DNA of 50,567 nt from an uncultured Clostridia bacterium. Its GTDB lineage: Bacteria > Bacillota > Clostridia > Christensenellales > Borkfalkiaceae. The number at the start of each line of letters is the position of its first letter. The first letter of the stretch is position 1. Location: positions 1 through 50,567 of the forward strand of contig CANREQ010000002.1 of assembly GCA_947629695.1 (NCBI GenBank). The letters run 5' to 3'. The notes under the pieces were generated by a model. That model worked only from the letters and a program-made list of their open reading frames with translations, searched no databases and was not told the origin of the DNA. The position numbers and the translations under genes were made by a program. This document shows, piece after piece, positions 16,762 through 24,732 of this stretch.

Positions 16762-18609
16762 ATGAAAAAGGGCAAAATACGCATTTCAAGCGAAAATATG
16801 ATGCCTATAATCAAAAAATGGCTTTATTCCGATAAGGATATATTTTTGAGGGAGATAGTGGCAAACGGCATCGACGCGATAACAAAGTTCAAAAAGCTTG
16901 CCACCATGGGCGAGGCTACGGAGGCCGAAGGCGAAGGGTATTGCGTAAAGATTTCCGTTGACCCGGACCAAAAAACCCTGTGCGTTGAAGATAACGGCAT
17001 AGGCATGAGCGAGGAAGAAGTCGAAAAATACATAACCCAGATAGCCTTTTCAGGCGCGTCGGATTTCCTTTCCAAGTATGAAAAGGCGGGCGGAGACGGC
17101 ATAATCGGGCATTTCGGCCTCGGTTTTTATTCCGCCTATATGGTATCGTCGCTTGTAGAGATAGAGACGAAATCCTATAAAGAGGACGCTCCCGCCGTAA
17201 AGTGGTCGTCCGACGGAAACTCCACTTATCAGATAGGCGAGTGCGACAGAAAAGAGCGCGGCACAAAGATAATAATGCACATCGCCGACGAGGAAAAGGA
17301 ATTTTTAAACGAGAGCAACATCAAAGGCTTGGTTAGAAAGTATTGCTCGTTTATGCCCTACAACATTTACGTCGGCTATAAGGGCGACGGCAAGGACGAG
17401 CCCTTGAATACGACCCTTCCGCTCTATGCCAAGGCGCCCAAGGATTGCACCGACGAGGAGTATAAAGAGTTTTACACAAACACCTTTATGGATTACGACG
17501 CTCCCATATTCTGGGTGCACCTCGATATGGATTATCCATTCAAGTTAAAGGGTATTCTCTATTTCCCCAAAGTCAAAAACAAGGTGGAGCTTGAAAGGGG
17601 CAAGGTAAAGCTTTATTGCAACCAGGTTTTCATAGCAGACAATATCAAGGAAGTTATTCCCGAATTTTTAATGCTTTTGAACGGCGTTATCGACTGTCCG
17701 GATATTCCGCTCAACGTGTCGCGCAGTTTCCTGCAAAACGACCGGCAGGTACAGCGCATTTCCAAATATATAACCAAAAAAGTGGCGGATAAGCTCATAG
17801 GTCTGTTCAACGACGACAGGGCAAAATATGAGGAATATTGGAGTGATTTGGCCAATTTCGTCAAATTCGGCTGTATAAAGGACGGCGAGTTCTACGACAA
17901 GGTCAAAGATATAATAATATGGAAAGATATTGACGGCAATTACAAAAATTTAAAGGAATTTTTAGGCAAAACCGAAACGGATGAAGCGACCGCGGAAAAT
18001 GGCGTGGACGGGGAAAAGAAAGATGAAAAGCCCAAGCAACCCGAAACGGTTTACTATGTATCTGATACGGAACAGCAGGCGCAATACATCAAAATGTTTA
18101 AGGACGCCGGCCTGAACGCTTTGACATGCGATACATTTATAGACCCTCATTTTATTAGCTTTGTGGAGTATAAAGTGCCCGATAAAGTCAAGTTTATGAG
18201 GATAGACGCCGACGTTGCCGACGCTCTCAAGGGCGAGGACGGCGCGGAGGACAGCGCATTGCAGGAGATATTCAAAAAGGCCATAGCTGACGATAATGTA
18301 AAGGTTGTGACCCGCAAATTGAAAAACAGCGAAGTCCCCGCGATAATCAACGTAGAGGAGTATATAAGAAGATATTCGGAGATGGGTCAGTTCTACGGAA
18401 TGACGGACGGACAAATTGCCAAAACCTTGGTAATAAACACCGCAAATCCCGTGGTTGCGCGCATTAAAGAGCTTCCGGACGACAAGCAGGGGTTTGTGGC
18501 AAAGTATGTTTATACGCTCGCGCTGTTGTCATTCAAAAAGCTTTCCCCCGAAGAGCTCAACTCCTACATGGCGGATACGCTCACGTTACTCGGGGAATAT
18601 GTTAAGTAA
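16762..18609 (+). CDS. htpG: Molecular chaperone HtpG (Hsp90)
   Basis: A 615-residue bacterial Hsp90. The N-terminal GHKL ATPase has Glu31 (in FLREIVANGIDA), DNGIGM at 77-82 and GHFGLGFYSAYMV at about 115-127, which close on ATP. The middle domain contains LNVSRSFLQND, with the catalytic-loop Arg. The C-terminal dimerisation domain is shorter than in E. coli and includes a charged segment (about 413-428, KKDEKPKQPE). It stands alone between two terminators, with its own promoter. The first-helix NGIDA replaces the usual NASDA but the ATP-ligand Asn is kept. Confidence 0.95.
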   Translation: MKKGKIRISSENMMPIIKKWLYSDKDIFLREIVANGIDAITKFKKLATMGEATEAEGEGYCVKISVDPDQKTLCVEDNGIGMSEEEVEKYITQIAFSGASDFLSKYEKAGGDGIIGHFGLGFYSAYMVSSLVEIETKSYKEDAPAVKWSSDGNSTYQIGECDRKERGTKIIMHIADEEKEFLNESNIKGLVRKYCSFMPYNIYVGYKGDGKDEPLNTTLPLYAKAPKDCTDEEYKEFYTNTFMDYDAPIFWVHLDMDYPFKLKGILYFPKVKNKVELERGKVKLYCNQVFIADNIKEVIPEFLMLLNGVIDCPDIPLNVSRSFLQNDRQVQRISKYITKKVADKLIGLFNDDRAKYEEYWSDLANFVKFGCIKDGEFYDKVKDIIIWKDIDGNYKNLKEFLGKTETDEATAENGVDGEKKDEKPKQPETVYYVSDTEQQAQYIKMFKDAGLNALTCDTFIDPHFISFVEYKVPDKVKFMRIDADVADALKGEDGAEDSALQEIFKKAIADDNVKVVTRKLKNSEVPAIINVEEYIRRYSEMGQFYGMTDGQIAKTLVINTANPVVARIKELPDDKQGFVAKYVYTLALLSFKKLSPEELNSYMADTLTLLGEYVK

Positions 18610-18634
18610 CTTAAAAAAAATTCAATACGAAATC

Positions 18635-18664
18635 AAAATAATCGCTTCGGCGATTATTTTTTTT
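18635..18664 (+). terminator. Rho-independent terminator after htpG
   Basis: AAAATAATCGC (18635-18645), UUCG tetraloop, GCGATTATTTT (18650-18660), with T-run to 18664. An 11-bp stem with a stabilising cUUCGg loop. Confidence 0.9.
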
Positions 18665-18668
18665 GCCC

Positions 18669-18698
18669 TTGTTCTACTTTCGTTTGCTAATTTATAAA
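18669..18698 (+). promoter_or_regulatory. Possible promoter of the spoIIIA operon
   Basis: TTGTTC (18669-18674), 18 bp, TATAAA (18693-18698). The ATG of spoIIIAA follows after only 7 bp and has no ribosome site, so a transcript would begin at about the ATG. In Bacillus this operon is sigma-E dependent, but no CATACAAT-like -10 is visible. A poor -35 makes this tentative. Confidence 0.35.
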
Positions 18699-18705
18699 TT
18701 ATAAT

Positions 18706-19605
18706 ATGAATTTGAGCTTCCTGCCGCCTCATATACGGTCGGCGCTGGACAACCTCAACATAAATTATCTGACCGAAATCAGGCTAAGGGCGGGACAGCC
18801 CGTGATAATTTCATATAAAGACGGATATTGTTTTCTCGGCCGCTCGGGCGTTACGGAGAGAAAAGACGGCGCAATTTTGTGCGAAGAGGTGCAAAGCGTC
18901 TTGGGCACGGCCATGGAAAGGAGCGTTTTCGCCTATACGGAACAGCTTAAAAATTCGTATATTACCGTTGGCGGCGGCATAAGAATAGGCATCGGCGGGG
19001 AATATGTTTGCGAAAACGGAGGGATAAAGACGGTTAAAAATCCCACATCGCTCAATATACGCATCCCGCACGACGCGGCTGGATGCGCGGCCGAAATATA
19101 CAAACACTACCTTGATACGGGAGATTCGATATTGATATTCTCCCCGCCGGGATACGGAAAAACGACTCTTTTGCGCGATTTTGCCCGCCGAACAGGGGGA
19201 AATATCGGCTTAAACGCGCTTGTTTTCGATGAGCGGTACGAGCTTTCGGCTATGGACGGAAACGGGCGGGGATATGATTTGGGAATGAATTGCGACATAG
19301 TGCGTGGTGCGGACAAGCTAAGCGCATTTGCCAACGCCATACGCGTTATGCGGCCGGAAATTATAATTTGCGACGAGTTGTACGGCGAGGGCGATTTCAA
19401 GGCGGTAGGTCACGCAGCGGATTGTGGCATAAAGATAGTTGCTTCATCGCACATTTGCGATAAAAACAAGCTTTCGCGACTCCCGTTCGATTGCTTTATC
19501 GGGCTCACGGGGATAGGCAAACAGGCTGAAATTTATGATAAAACTTTTAATATTATCGGCTATTGTAATACTTTCGGCGTTGTTCGGGATAATATTGGCG
19601 GCTGA
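18706..19605 (+). CDS. spoIIIAA: Stage III sporulation protein AA (SpoIIIAA, secretion-type ATPase)
   Basis: The 299-residue ATPase of the SpoIIIA-SpoIIQ channel, which joins mother cell and forespore and is required for sigma-G activity. Walker A is SPPGYGKTTLL (about 146-156), Walker B IIICDELYG (about 218-226), and the N-domain contains TEIRLRAGQPV (23-33), the family hallmark. The length is normal. The start has no Shine-Dalgarno and the ATG lies at the predicted +1. The 3' end overlaps spoIIIAB by 71 bp. First gene of a complete eight-gene operon. Confidence 0.95.
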   Translation: MNLSFLPPHIRSALDNLNINYLTEIRLRAGQPVIISYKDGYCFLGRSGVTERKDGAILCEEVQSVLGTAMERSVFAYTEQLKNSYITVGGGIRIGIGGEYVCENGGIKTVKNPTSLNIRIPHDAAGCAAEIYKHYLDTGDSILIFSPPGYGKTTLLRDFARRTGGNIGLNALVFDERYELSAMDGNGRGYDLGMNCDIVRGADKLSAFANAIRVMRPEIIICDELYGEGDFKAVGHAADCGIKIVASSHICDKNKLSRLPFDCFIGLTGIGKQAEIYDKTFNIIGYCNTFGVVRDNIGG

Positions 19606-19960
19606 AAAGAAGAAAGAAGTCAATATATTCACGCAATTTTACGAGTTCAACGAAAAACTTCTTTTAAATCTCAAGTACGGCAAAATTAAGGTGAACGAAA
19701 TAGCCGCGCAATACCCGTCGGTTAGGAGTTCGTTTGAGGGCAAAAGTTTGTTAAAGGGCGACAAAGAGGAGTTTTTGAAAAGTTATATCTCCAACATCGG
19801 CTCCACCGACGCGTTTTCGCAGGTGGAATATCTCAACGAAAGAAAGGAAATGCTTAAAAAATACTTGGCCGAAAGCGAGGAAAATTACAAAAAATACGGC
19901 TCGCTTTACTTTAAAATAGCTTTGATGATCGGTATTCTCGTGGCGGTCTTGTTGGTTTGA
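19535..19960 (+). CDS. spoIIIAB: Stage III sporulation protein AB (SpoIIIAB)
   Basis: A 141-residue protein with an N-terminal transmembrane helix (1-23), a cytoplasmic helical domain (about 30-120) and a C-terminal helix (about 124-141). This is the GspF/T2SS-like layout of SpoIIIAB, the membrane partner of SpoIIIAA. The ATG at 19535 is needed to keep the first helix, and this puts the start 71 bp inside spoIIIAA in another frame. Later in-frame TTG codons (from 19580) would cut the helix. It is somewhat shorter than the Bacillus protein (about 171 residues). Identity rests on position, size and topology. Confidence 0.85.
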   Translation: MIKLLILSAIVILSALFGIILAAEKKKEVNIFTQFYEFNEKLLLNLKYGKIKVNEIAAQYPSVRSSFEGKSLLKGDKEEFLKSYISNIGSTDAFSQVEYLNERKEMLKKYLAESEENYKKYGSLYFKIALMIGILVAVLLV

Positions 19961-19961
19961 T

Positions 19962-20159
19962 ATGGATATAAGTATTTTATTTAAAATAGCCGCGGTAGGC
20001 ATAATCGTCACGATAATTTGCCAGATTTTGAAAAAATCGGACCGCGACGACATAGCGACGGTTGTCAGCTTGGTCGGCCTCATTATCGTGCTCACCGTCG
20101 TGATTACCATGATCGGCGACTTGTTCGCGCAGATCAAACAGCTTTTCGATATTTTCTGA
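19962..20159 (+). CDS. spoIIIAC: Stage III sporulation protein AC (SpoIIIAC)
   Basis: A 65-residue, two-helix membrane protein of the SpoIIIA channel. It shows the conserved MDISILFKIAAVGIIV start and the turn ILKKSDRDDIATVVSL between helices. Normal size. Its TGA overlaps the ATG of spoIIIAD by one base (TGATG), implying coupled translation. Confidence 0.92.
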   Translation: MDISILFKIAAVGIIVTIICQILKKSDRDDIATVVSLVGLIIVLTVVITMIGDLFAQIKQLFDIF

Positions 20160-20551
20160 TGGGAATCGTAAAGCTGTGCGCGGTGGCGATTGTCACGGCC
20201 GTATGCGCGTTTATTTTGAAATCCCATAAATCCGATCTGGTGCCCCTGTGCGTGACGGCGGGCGGCATACTCATCGCTTTGACCGCGTTCGATTATCTAT
20301 CCGAAAGCCTCGATTTTATCCGAAGGTTTACGGAACAGACCAACATAGACAAGTCTGTTATAAGGATAATTTTCAAAGCGGTGGGTATAGGGTATATAAT
20401 CGAACTCACTGCAAGCTCGGTCAAGGATTTGGGATTTCCGTCAATTGCGGACAAGTTGATTTTATGCGGAAAACTTATAATATTCGTGATGTCCGTGCCG
20501 ATTTTGCAATCGCTTTTCGACGTCATCGTAAAGTTAATAAAACTCGCCTGA
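20159..20551 (+). CDS. spoIIIAD: Stage III sporulation protein AD (SpoIIIAD)
   Basis: A 130-residue integral membrane protein related to SpoIIIAC. It has helices at about 1-18, 25-43, 71-88 and 101-125, and the family stretch IIFKAVGIGYIIELTASSVKDLG (positions about 66-88). The ATG at 20159 overlaps the spoIIIAC stop (TGATG); earlier in-frame codons would read through spoIIIAC and are rejected. It overlaps the longer spoIIIAE start. Confidence 0.93.
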   Translation: MGIVKLCAVAIVTAVCAFILKSHKSDLVPLCVTAGGILIALTAFDYLSESLDFIRRFTEQTNIDKSVIRIIFKAVGIGYIIELTASSVKDLGFPSIADKLILCGKLIIFVMSVPILQSLFDVIVKLIKLA

Positions 20552-21726
20552 TACTCTTTGCGCTGTTCGGGATGGCGGTAATGCTGGTTTTATTTCTCAC
20601 TTTATGTCCCATGCCCGTTTATGCGGACGGCGGGAGTTCTTCGGATTTGTCGGACAACATAAATTCAGTAATCGAAGGGCTGGATCTCAGCGAAATAGAG
20701 CAATATTTGAGCCAATACGGCAACGAATATGTCTTTTCTTTCGGGGACAGCGCGAGGGAGATAATAGAGTTTTTCGTAAGCGGCGACCTCGGGATAAGTT
20801 ACGGTGAGTACATAAGCAAGCTGTTTTCGGTACTATTTAAGGGCGTCGCGTCGCTTATCCCCGCATTTGCGCAGATAGTAGCTATAAGCATTTTGTGCAG
20901 CGTGTGCACGGATGTGGAGGGCGGAGTGCTGGGAAAAACCACAGCTAAAACCATTCGCCTTGCGTGTCTTTCTTTGATTCTCTTGATAATGTCATCCATG
21001 CTTTTGAGCATTGTCGGTTCTGCGGTCAAAAGCATAACGCGAATACGCAAGCAGGTGGAAATAATTTCGCCCATTCTGATAACTTTGACTGTGCTGACCG
21101 GCGGATCAGCGGCGGGCGCGGTGTACAGACCGTCCGCGTTGTTTTTAAGCGGCGGGGCGATAGAGCTTGTGACGGGCTTCATATTTCCCGCGACGATTGC
21201 GGTCATGCTTTTGAACTTTTTATCCCGCCTCAATCCCGATATAACTTTTACGGGCGTTGCGTCGCTGATAAAATCGGTGATGAAGTGGACGATCGGGCTT
21301 ACGGTGGCCATTTTCGGGCTGTTTATCACCGTGCAGAGCTCGGCTTCCTCGCTGTTCAACGGCATATTTTTCAAAGTCACGAAATATCTCGTGGGAAATT
21401 CCGTGCCGATCGTGGGAAGTTTTTTGTCCGCGGGCGTAGATATGGTTGTAATGGCGGGGTCTCTCGTACGGAGCTCGGTGGGCGTTTTCGGGATAATTTT
21501 GTTGCTTTCGGAAATAATCCAACCCGTGTTGCTCTTGATTGCGTTTTCCGTTTTGCTGAAAATCTGCGGGGCAATTGTCCAGCCGCTCGGCGAAAAGGTG
21601 ACTTGCGCGATGTTTTCCGATTTATCCAAGGATGTTGAGTTTTTCATCGCCGGGATACTTATGGTGGCGTTTATGTATTTGCTCGTCGTCATGCTCATTA
21701 TAAATTCGGCGGGAAACTTTATATGA
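20464..21726 (+). CDS. spoIIIAE: Stage III sporulation protein AE (SpoIIIAE)
   Basis: A polytopic SpoIIIAE channel component. A signal-like segment (LILFALFGMAVMLVLFLTLCPMPVYA, described by its ends at codons 29 and 54) precedes a soluble stretch and about seven helices. Residues SGGSAAGAVYRPSALFLSGG and VGSFLSAGVDMV fit the family. The start is uncertain. ATG 20464 gives 420 residues and a basic n-region (RRHRK) but overlaps spoIIIAD by 88 bp. ATG 20572 gives 384 residues with no positive n-region. Neither has a ribosome site. The product identity is firm; the start is not. It ends with an ATGA overlap to spoIIIAF. Confidence 0.88.
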   Translation: MRKTYNIRDVRADFAIAFRRHRKVNKTRLILFALFGMAVMLVLFLTLCPMPVYADGGSSSDLSDNINSVIEGLDLSEIEQYLSQYGNEYVFSFGDSAREIIEFFVSGDLGISYGEYISKLFSVLFKGVASLIPAFAQIVAISILCSVCTDVEGGVLGKTTAKTIRLACLSLILLIMSSMLLSIVGSAVKSITRIRKQVEIISPILITLTVLTGGSAAGAVYRPSALFLSGGAIELVTGFIFPATIAVMLLNFLSRLNPDITFTGVASLIKSVMKWTIGLTVAIFGLFITVQSSASSLFNGIFFKVTKYLVGNSVPIVGSFLSAGVDMVVMAGSLVRSSVGVFGIILLLSEIIQPVLLLIAFSVLLKICGAIVQPLGEKVTCAMFSDLSKDVEFFIAGILMVAFMYLLVVMLIINSAGNFI

Positions 21727-22154
21727 CAGCGTACCTTTTGACCGCCGCCGGAGTAATATTTCTGACCGTGCTGGTGAGCTTCATAATCCCCGACGGCAAG
21801 CTGAACAAAAGCGTGAATTTTATTTTGAGAATGGTCTGCATAGGCGTTTTATTAAAGCCCGTCATGGGTTTTTTCTCCTTCCCGGCGGATGAGGACAAAG
21901 AGCTTGCGGATTATACCTACGTTTGCAAAATATATGCCGATACGCAATCTCAGGCTCTCGAAGAGGACTTAAATAAAAATTTCGGCTTGGATTGCGCGTG
22001 CGAGGTGGATGTAAGCTACTTTGACGGCGAGATAAGGGAAAACGGAGTGGCGGTTTTTATCGAAGATTGCGACAGTGCAAAACTTGATAGTATTTGGGAA
22101 TATTTAAAAAGCCTCGGATATATAAATATAACAGTAAATGAAAAAGGCGGCTGA
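21723..22154 (+). CDS. spoIIIAF: Stage III sporulation protein AF (SpoIIIAF)
   Basis: A 143-residue protein with two N-terminal helices (1-20 and about 32-54) and a C-terminal ring-building-motif-like domain (about 65-143) that faces the intermembrane space. The FILRMVCIGVLLKPVM segment is typical of SpoIIIAF. ATG overlaps the spoIIIAE stop (ATGA); its end overlaps spoIIIAG by 17 bp. Confidence 0.87.
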   Translation: MTAYLLTAAGVIFLTVLVSFIIPDGKLNKSVNFILRMVCIGVLLKPVMGFFSFPADEDKELADYTYVCKIYADTQSQALEEDLNKNFGLDCACEVDVSYFDGEIRENGVAVFIEDCDSAKLDSIWEYLKSLGYINITVNEKGG

Positions 22155-22506
22155 TTTCTTAAAACGGAATAAAAGCGCGGTCATCGTATTGTTGCTCTTG
22201 ATAGTCTTAATAGTTATCGCCGTATCCATAGGCGGCGGAAAGGCGGAATACACCTCGGGCTCTGGCATAAGCGACTACAATAAAAGCGACACGGAGTTGA
22301 AGCTCGAAAGCATTTTATCCAATATCGTGGGTGTCGGCCGCGCGGAAGTAATGATAACCGAAGGAAGCGAGGGCATCGAGGGCGTGATAATTGTTTGCGG
22401 CGGCGCGAATAATATCATGACCCGCAACGATATAATAAAAGCGGTAACAACACTGCTAAACGTCAAATCGAACAATATAGCAATATACGCTATGAATAAT
22501 CAATAA
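22138..22506 (+). CDS. spoIIIAG: Stage III sporulation protein AG (SpoIIIAG)
   Basis: A 122-residue protein with one transmembrane helix (13-31) and an extracytoplasmic ring-building domain (about 50-122: ELKLESILSNIVGVGRAEVMI ..., here given by its ends). SpoIIIAG forms the large ring of the channel in the space between the two cells. It lacks most of the beta-triangle insertion seen in Bacillus SpoIIIAG, which explains its short length. It overlaps spoIIIAF by 17 bp. Confidence 0.88.
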   Translation: MKKAADFLKRNKSAVIVLLLLIVLIVIAVSIGGGKAEYTSGSGISDYNKSDTELKLESILSNIVGVGRAEVMITEGSEGIEGVIIVCGGANNIMTRNDIIKAVTTLLNVKSNNIAIYAMNNQ

Positions 22507-22525
22507 ATAAAGGAGACAAAATTTT

Positions 22526-23011
22526 ATGACCAAGAAGAAAAAAATCATCATCATGACGTCGCTCGTATTCCTGCTTGCGGTAACCGCCGTTTTAAACGTG
22601 TTGCTCGTAAACCGCAATTCGAGCGCGCAGGCCGACGTAATCACAACGTCCAACTATTTCTCATCCTATCGCGCAGAGAGGACGAGCAAGAGAAACGAGG
22701 AGATTTTGCAGCTCGATAACGTAATCGGTCTGTACGAGCCGGGAAGCGAAAAGTACGAAGAAGCCGTCGATATGAAGATGAAAATAGTAGGCATTATGGA
22801 AAACGAGCTTGTCATAGAGACAATGGTCAAATCCCTCGGGTTCAGCGAAGCGGTAGTCTCGATAGGAATGGATTCGGACAACGTAAACGTTTTCGTAAAC
22901 ACCAACGAGCTCGATACTCCCGCGGCCCTGTCTATATACAATCTTTTGAGAAACGAACTCGGCGTCCCCAGCACAAATATCATAATTATGCCTGTTTATA
23001 CACAAATTTAG
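22526..23011 (+). CDS. spoIIIAH: Stage III sporulation protein AH (SpoIIIAH)
   Basis: A 161-residue protein with one N-terminal helix (4-27) and a periplasm-facing YscJ/FliF-like domain (about 50-161) that pairs with SpoIIQ across the intermembrane space. The C-terminal NLLRNELGVPSTNIIIMPV is characteristic. It has its own good ribosome site (AAAGGAGA), 8 bp from the ATG. Last of the operon. The usual accB-accC pair that follows in many Firmicutes is absent. Confidence 0.9.
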   Translation: MTKKKKIIIMTSLVFLLAVTAVLNVLLVNRNSSAQADVITTSNYFSSYRAERTSKRNEEILQLDNVIGLYEPGSEKYEEAVDMKMKIVGIMENELVIETMVKSLGFSEAVVSIGMDSDNVNVFVNTNELDTPAALSIYNLLRNELGVPSTNIIIMPVYTQI

Positions 23012-23021
23012 GCCATAACCG

Positions 23022-23050
23022 TTGCAAAAATTTATGATATGTGTTATACT
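23022..23050 (+). promoter_or_regulatory. Promoter before the Asp23-nusB block, with leader hairpin
   Basis: TTGCAA (23022-23027) and TATACT (23045-23050) with a 17-bp spacer. The leader then holds TGCCGT (23055-23060) and ACGGCA (23072-23077), a 6-bp hairpin ending a few bases before the GGAG ribosome site of the Asp23 gene. The hairpin could affect translation, but this is untested. Confidence 0.65.
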
Positions 23051-23093
23051 TATAATGCCGTAACAGATAAAGACGGCATGTAAGGAGATCAAA

Positions 23094-23429
23094 ATGGCTC
23101 ATATCAGACATGACCCTACTTCGACCCAAAAGGGGAAGATATCATACAACAGCGGAATAGTCAGCGGAATTGTGGCATTGGCTATATCCGAAGTAGACGG
23201 CGTAAGCCTGTTGAATACGAAAAATAAAGGCATAAAACTGAGTTTCGATAAGCAAGGAATAGTCGCCGACATCAGCGTGAAAGTGGATTACAGCTACAAT
23301 GTTCCCTCGCTTGCGTTCAGGATACAGCAATCCATCAAACACAATGTCGAATCGATGACAAAGTACAAAGTAGACAAGGTGGACGTTCATATTCAGGACG
23401 TAAACTTTCCCGCAAACTCGGTGATATAA
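23094..23429 (+). CDS. Asp23/Gls24 (DUF322) family protein
   Basis: A 111-residue soluble protein of the Asp23/Gls24 family (the YqhY type when beside nusB). The pattern GIVSGIVALAISEVDGVSLL (positions 20-39) and the later DISVKVDYSYNVPSLAFRIQ (about 62-81) are the family core. Members associate with the membrane envelope or fatty-acid metabolism; in Bacillus, YqhY is linked to acetyl-CoA carboxylase activity. Here accBC are missing upstream, so that link is not supported by this window. It is followed by a hairpin before nusB. Confidence 0.88.
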   Translation: MAHIRHDPTSTQKGKISYNSGIVSGIVALAISEVDGVSLLNTKNKGIKLSFDKQGIVADISVKVDYSYNVPSLAFRIQQSIKHNVESMTKYKVDKVDVHIQDVNFPANSVI

Positions 23430-23440
23430 AAATTCAAAAT

Positions 23441-23470
23441 TATTCCCTTAAATTTTTTAAGGGAATATTT
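23441..23470 (+). terminator. Hairpin/terminator between Asp23 and nusB
   Basis: TATTCCCTTAAA (23441-23452), loop TTT, TTTAAGGGAATA (23456-23467) followed by TTTC. A perfect 12-bp stem with a short T-run; probably a partial terminator. Confidence 0.65.
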
Positions 23471-23487
23471 CTATTTAAGGTTGTTCT

Positions 23488-23883
23488 ATGAGAACTGTTG
23501 CAAGAGAAACGCTCTTTAAATTGCTTTTTTCGTCCCAATTCAACGATGAAGCGGACGATAATTTCAAACAGGCTTTATACAAAGCCGATAAACTTTCGGA
23601 TGACGACATAGCCTATTGCGAAAGGATCTTTTCGCTTATTGCCGCGCACGGGGAGGAGATATTGAAGGAAATCGACAAGCGCTCCACGCTGTTTCCCGAA
23701 AAGCGCATTTTTCCCGCGGACAGAAGCATTCTGACTATCGCCATCTGCGAGATAATGTATTGCGACGATATTCCCGACAAAGTTTCCATGAACGAGGCGG
23801 CCGACATAGCTTCTAAGTATTCGTCCGCAAAGAGCGCTTCGTTTATAACGGGTATTCTATCGTCCGTTTCGGAGGACAAGTAA
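23488..23883 (+). CDS. nusB: Transcription antitermination factor NusB
   Basis: A 131-residue all-helical NusB, which with NusE (S10) binds boxA RNA to promote rRNA antitermination. The start MRTVARETLFKLLFSSQF and the core FPADRSILTIAICEIMY (about 72-88) are typical, as is DKVSMNEAADIASKYSS near the end. ATG is preceded by TTAAGG. It abuts folD with no gap (TAA then ATG). Confidence 0.93.
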   Translation: MRTVARETLFKLLFSSQFNDEADDNFKQALYKADKLSDDDIAYCERIFSLIAAHGEEILKEIDKRSTLFPEKRIFPADRSILTIAICEIMYCDDIPDKVSMNEAADIASKYSSAKSASFITGILSSVSEDK

Positions 23884-24732
23884 ATGGCTGTGATCATAGA
23901 CGGCAAAAAGCACTCTGCCGAAATGCGCAAAACAATTGCGGACAGGGCGGCAAATTATAAATCAATAACAGGTAAGGACATCGGCCTTGCCGTAGTTTTG
24001 GTGGGCGATGACCCCGCTTCGGCCGTATATGTGCGCAACAAAATAAAGGGGTGCGAAGAAGTCGGAATAAAATCTTTTGCGTATTATCTTCCCGCAGACA
24101 GCGCGCAGGAGCAGGTTGAAAATTTAGTCGGGGGTTTGGCGGAGGACGACGCGGTAAACGGTATTTTGGTACAGCTTCCCCTGCCGGGGCACCTCGACGC
24201 TAAGAAAATACTTTCCCGCATACCCAAGTCTAAAGACGTAGACGGCTTTTGCGAGGAAAATATCGGCAGTCTGTGCATGAACGAAGATTGCCTCGTCGCC
24301 TGCACGCCAAATGGCATAATGAAGCTTTTAGAGCGGGAGAATATCCCCGTAAAGGGCAAAAACGCAGTGGTAGTTGGGCGCTCAAACATAGTCGGAAAGC
24401 CAATGGCATTGCTCCTTTTGAACGCCGACGCGACGGTTACGATCTGCCACAGCAAGACGCGGAATTTGAAGGAAATATGCTCCCGCGCGGATATTTTGGT
24501 CGCGGCGATCGGCAAAGCCAAGTTTATCACGGCAGATTACGTTAAGCAAGGCGCGGTCGTCATCGACGTGGGCATGGACAGGGACGAAAACGGAAAATTA
24601 TGCGGCGACGTGGATTTCGAAGCCGTCAAGGATAAATGTTCCCATATAACTCCCGTGCCCGGCGGCGTGGGGCCGATGACAATAACAATGCTTCTTTATA
24701 ACACCGTAACAGCGGCCGAAAGGTGCCTATGA
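23884..24732 (+). CDS. folD: Methylenetetrahydrofolate dehydrogenase/cyclohydrolase
   Basis: FolD interconverts 5,10-methylene-, methenyl- and 10-formyl-tetrahydrofolate using NADP. The 282-residue protein has YVRNKIKGCEEVGI (about 50-63, catalytic Tyr/Lys), GILVQLPLPGHLD, the cofactor-site VVGRSNIVGKPMALLL (about 164-179) and the C-terminal PGGVGPMTITML. In the canonical Firmicute cluster xseA and xseB follow; here folD overlaps ispA directly by 4 bp (ATGA). Confidence 0.96.
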   Translation: MAVIIDGKKHSAEMRKTIADRAANYKSITGKDIGLAVVLVGDDPASAVYVRNKIKGCEEVGIKSFAYYLPADSAQEQVENLVGGLAEDDAVNGILVQLPLPGHLDAKKILSRIPKSKDVDGFCEENIGSLCMNEDCLVACTPNGIMKLLERENIPVKGKNAVVVGRSNIVGKPMALLLLNADATVTICHSKTRNLKEICSRADILVAAIGKAKFITADYVKQGAVVIDVGMDRDENGKLCGDVDFEAVKDKCSHITPVPGGVGPMTITMLLYNTVTAAERCL

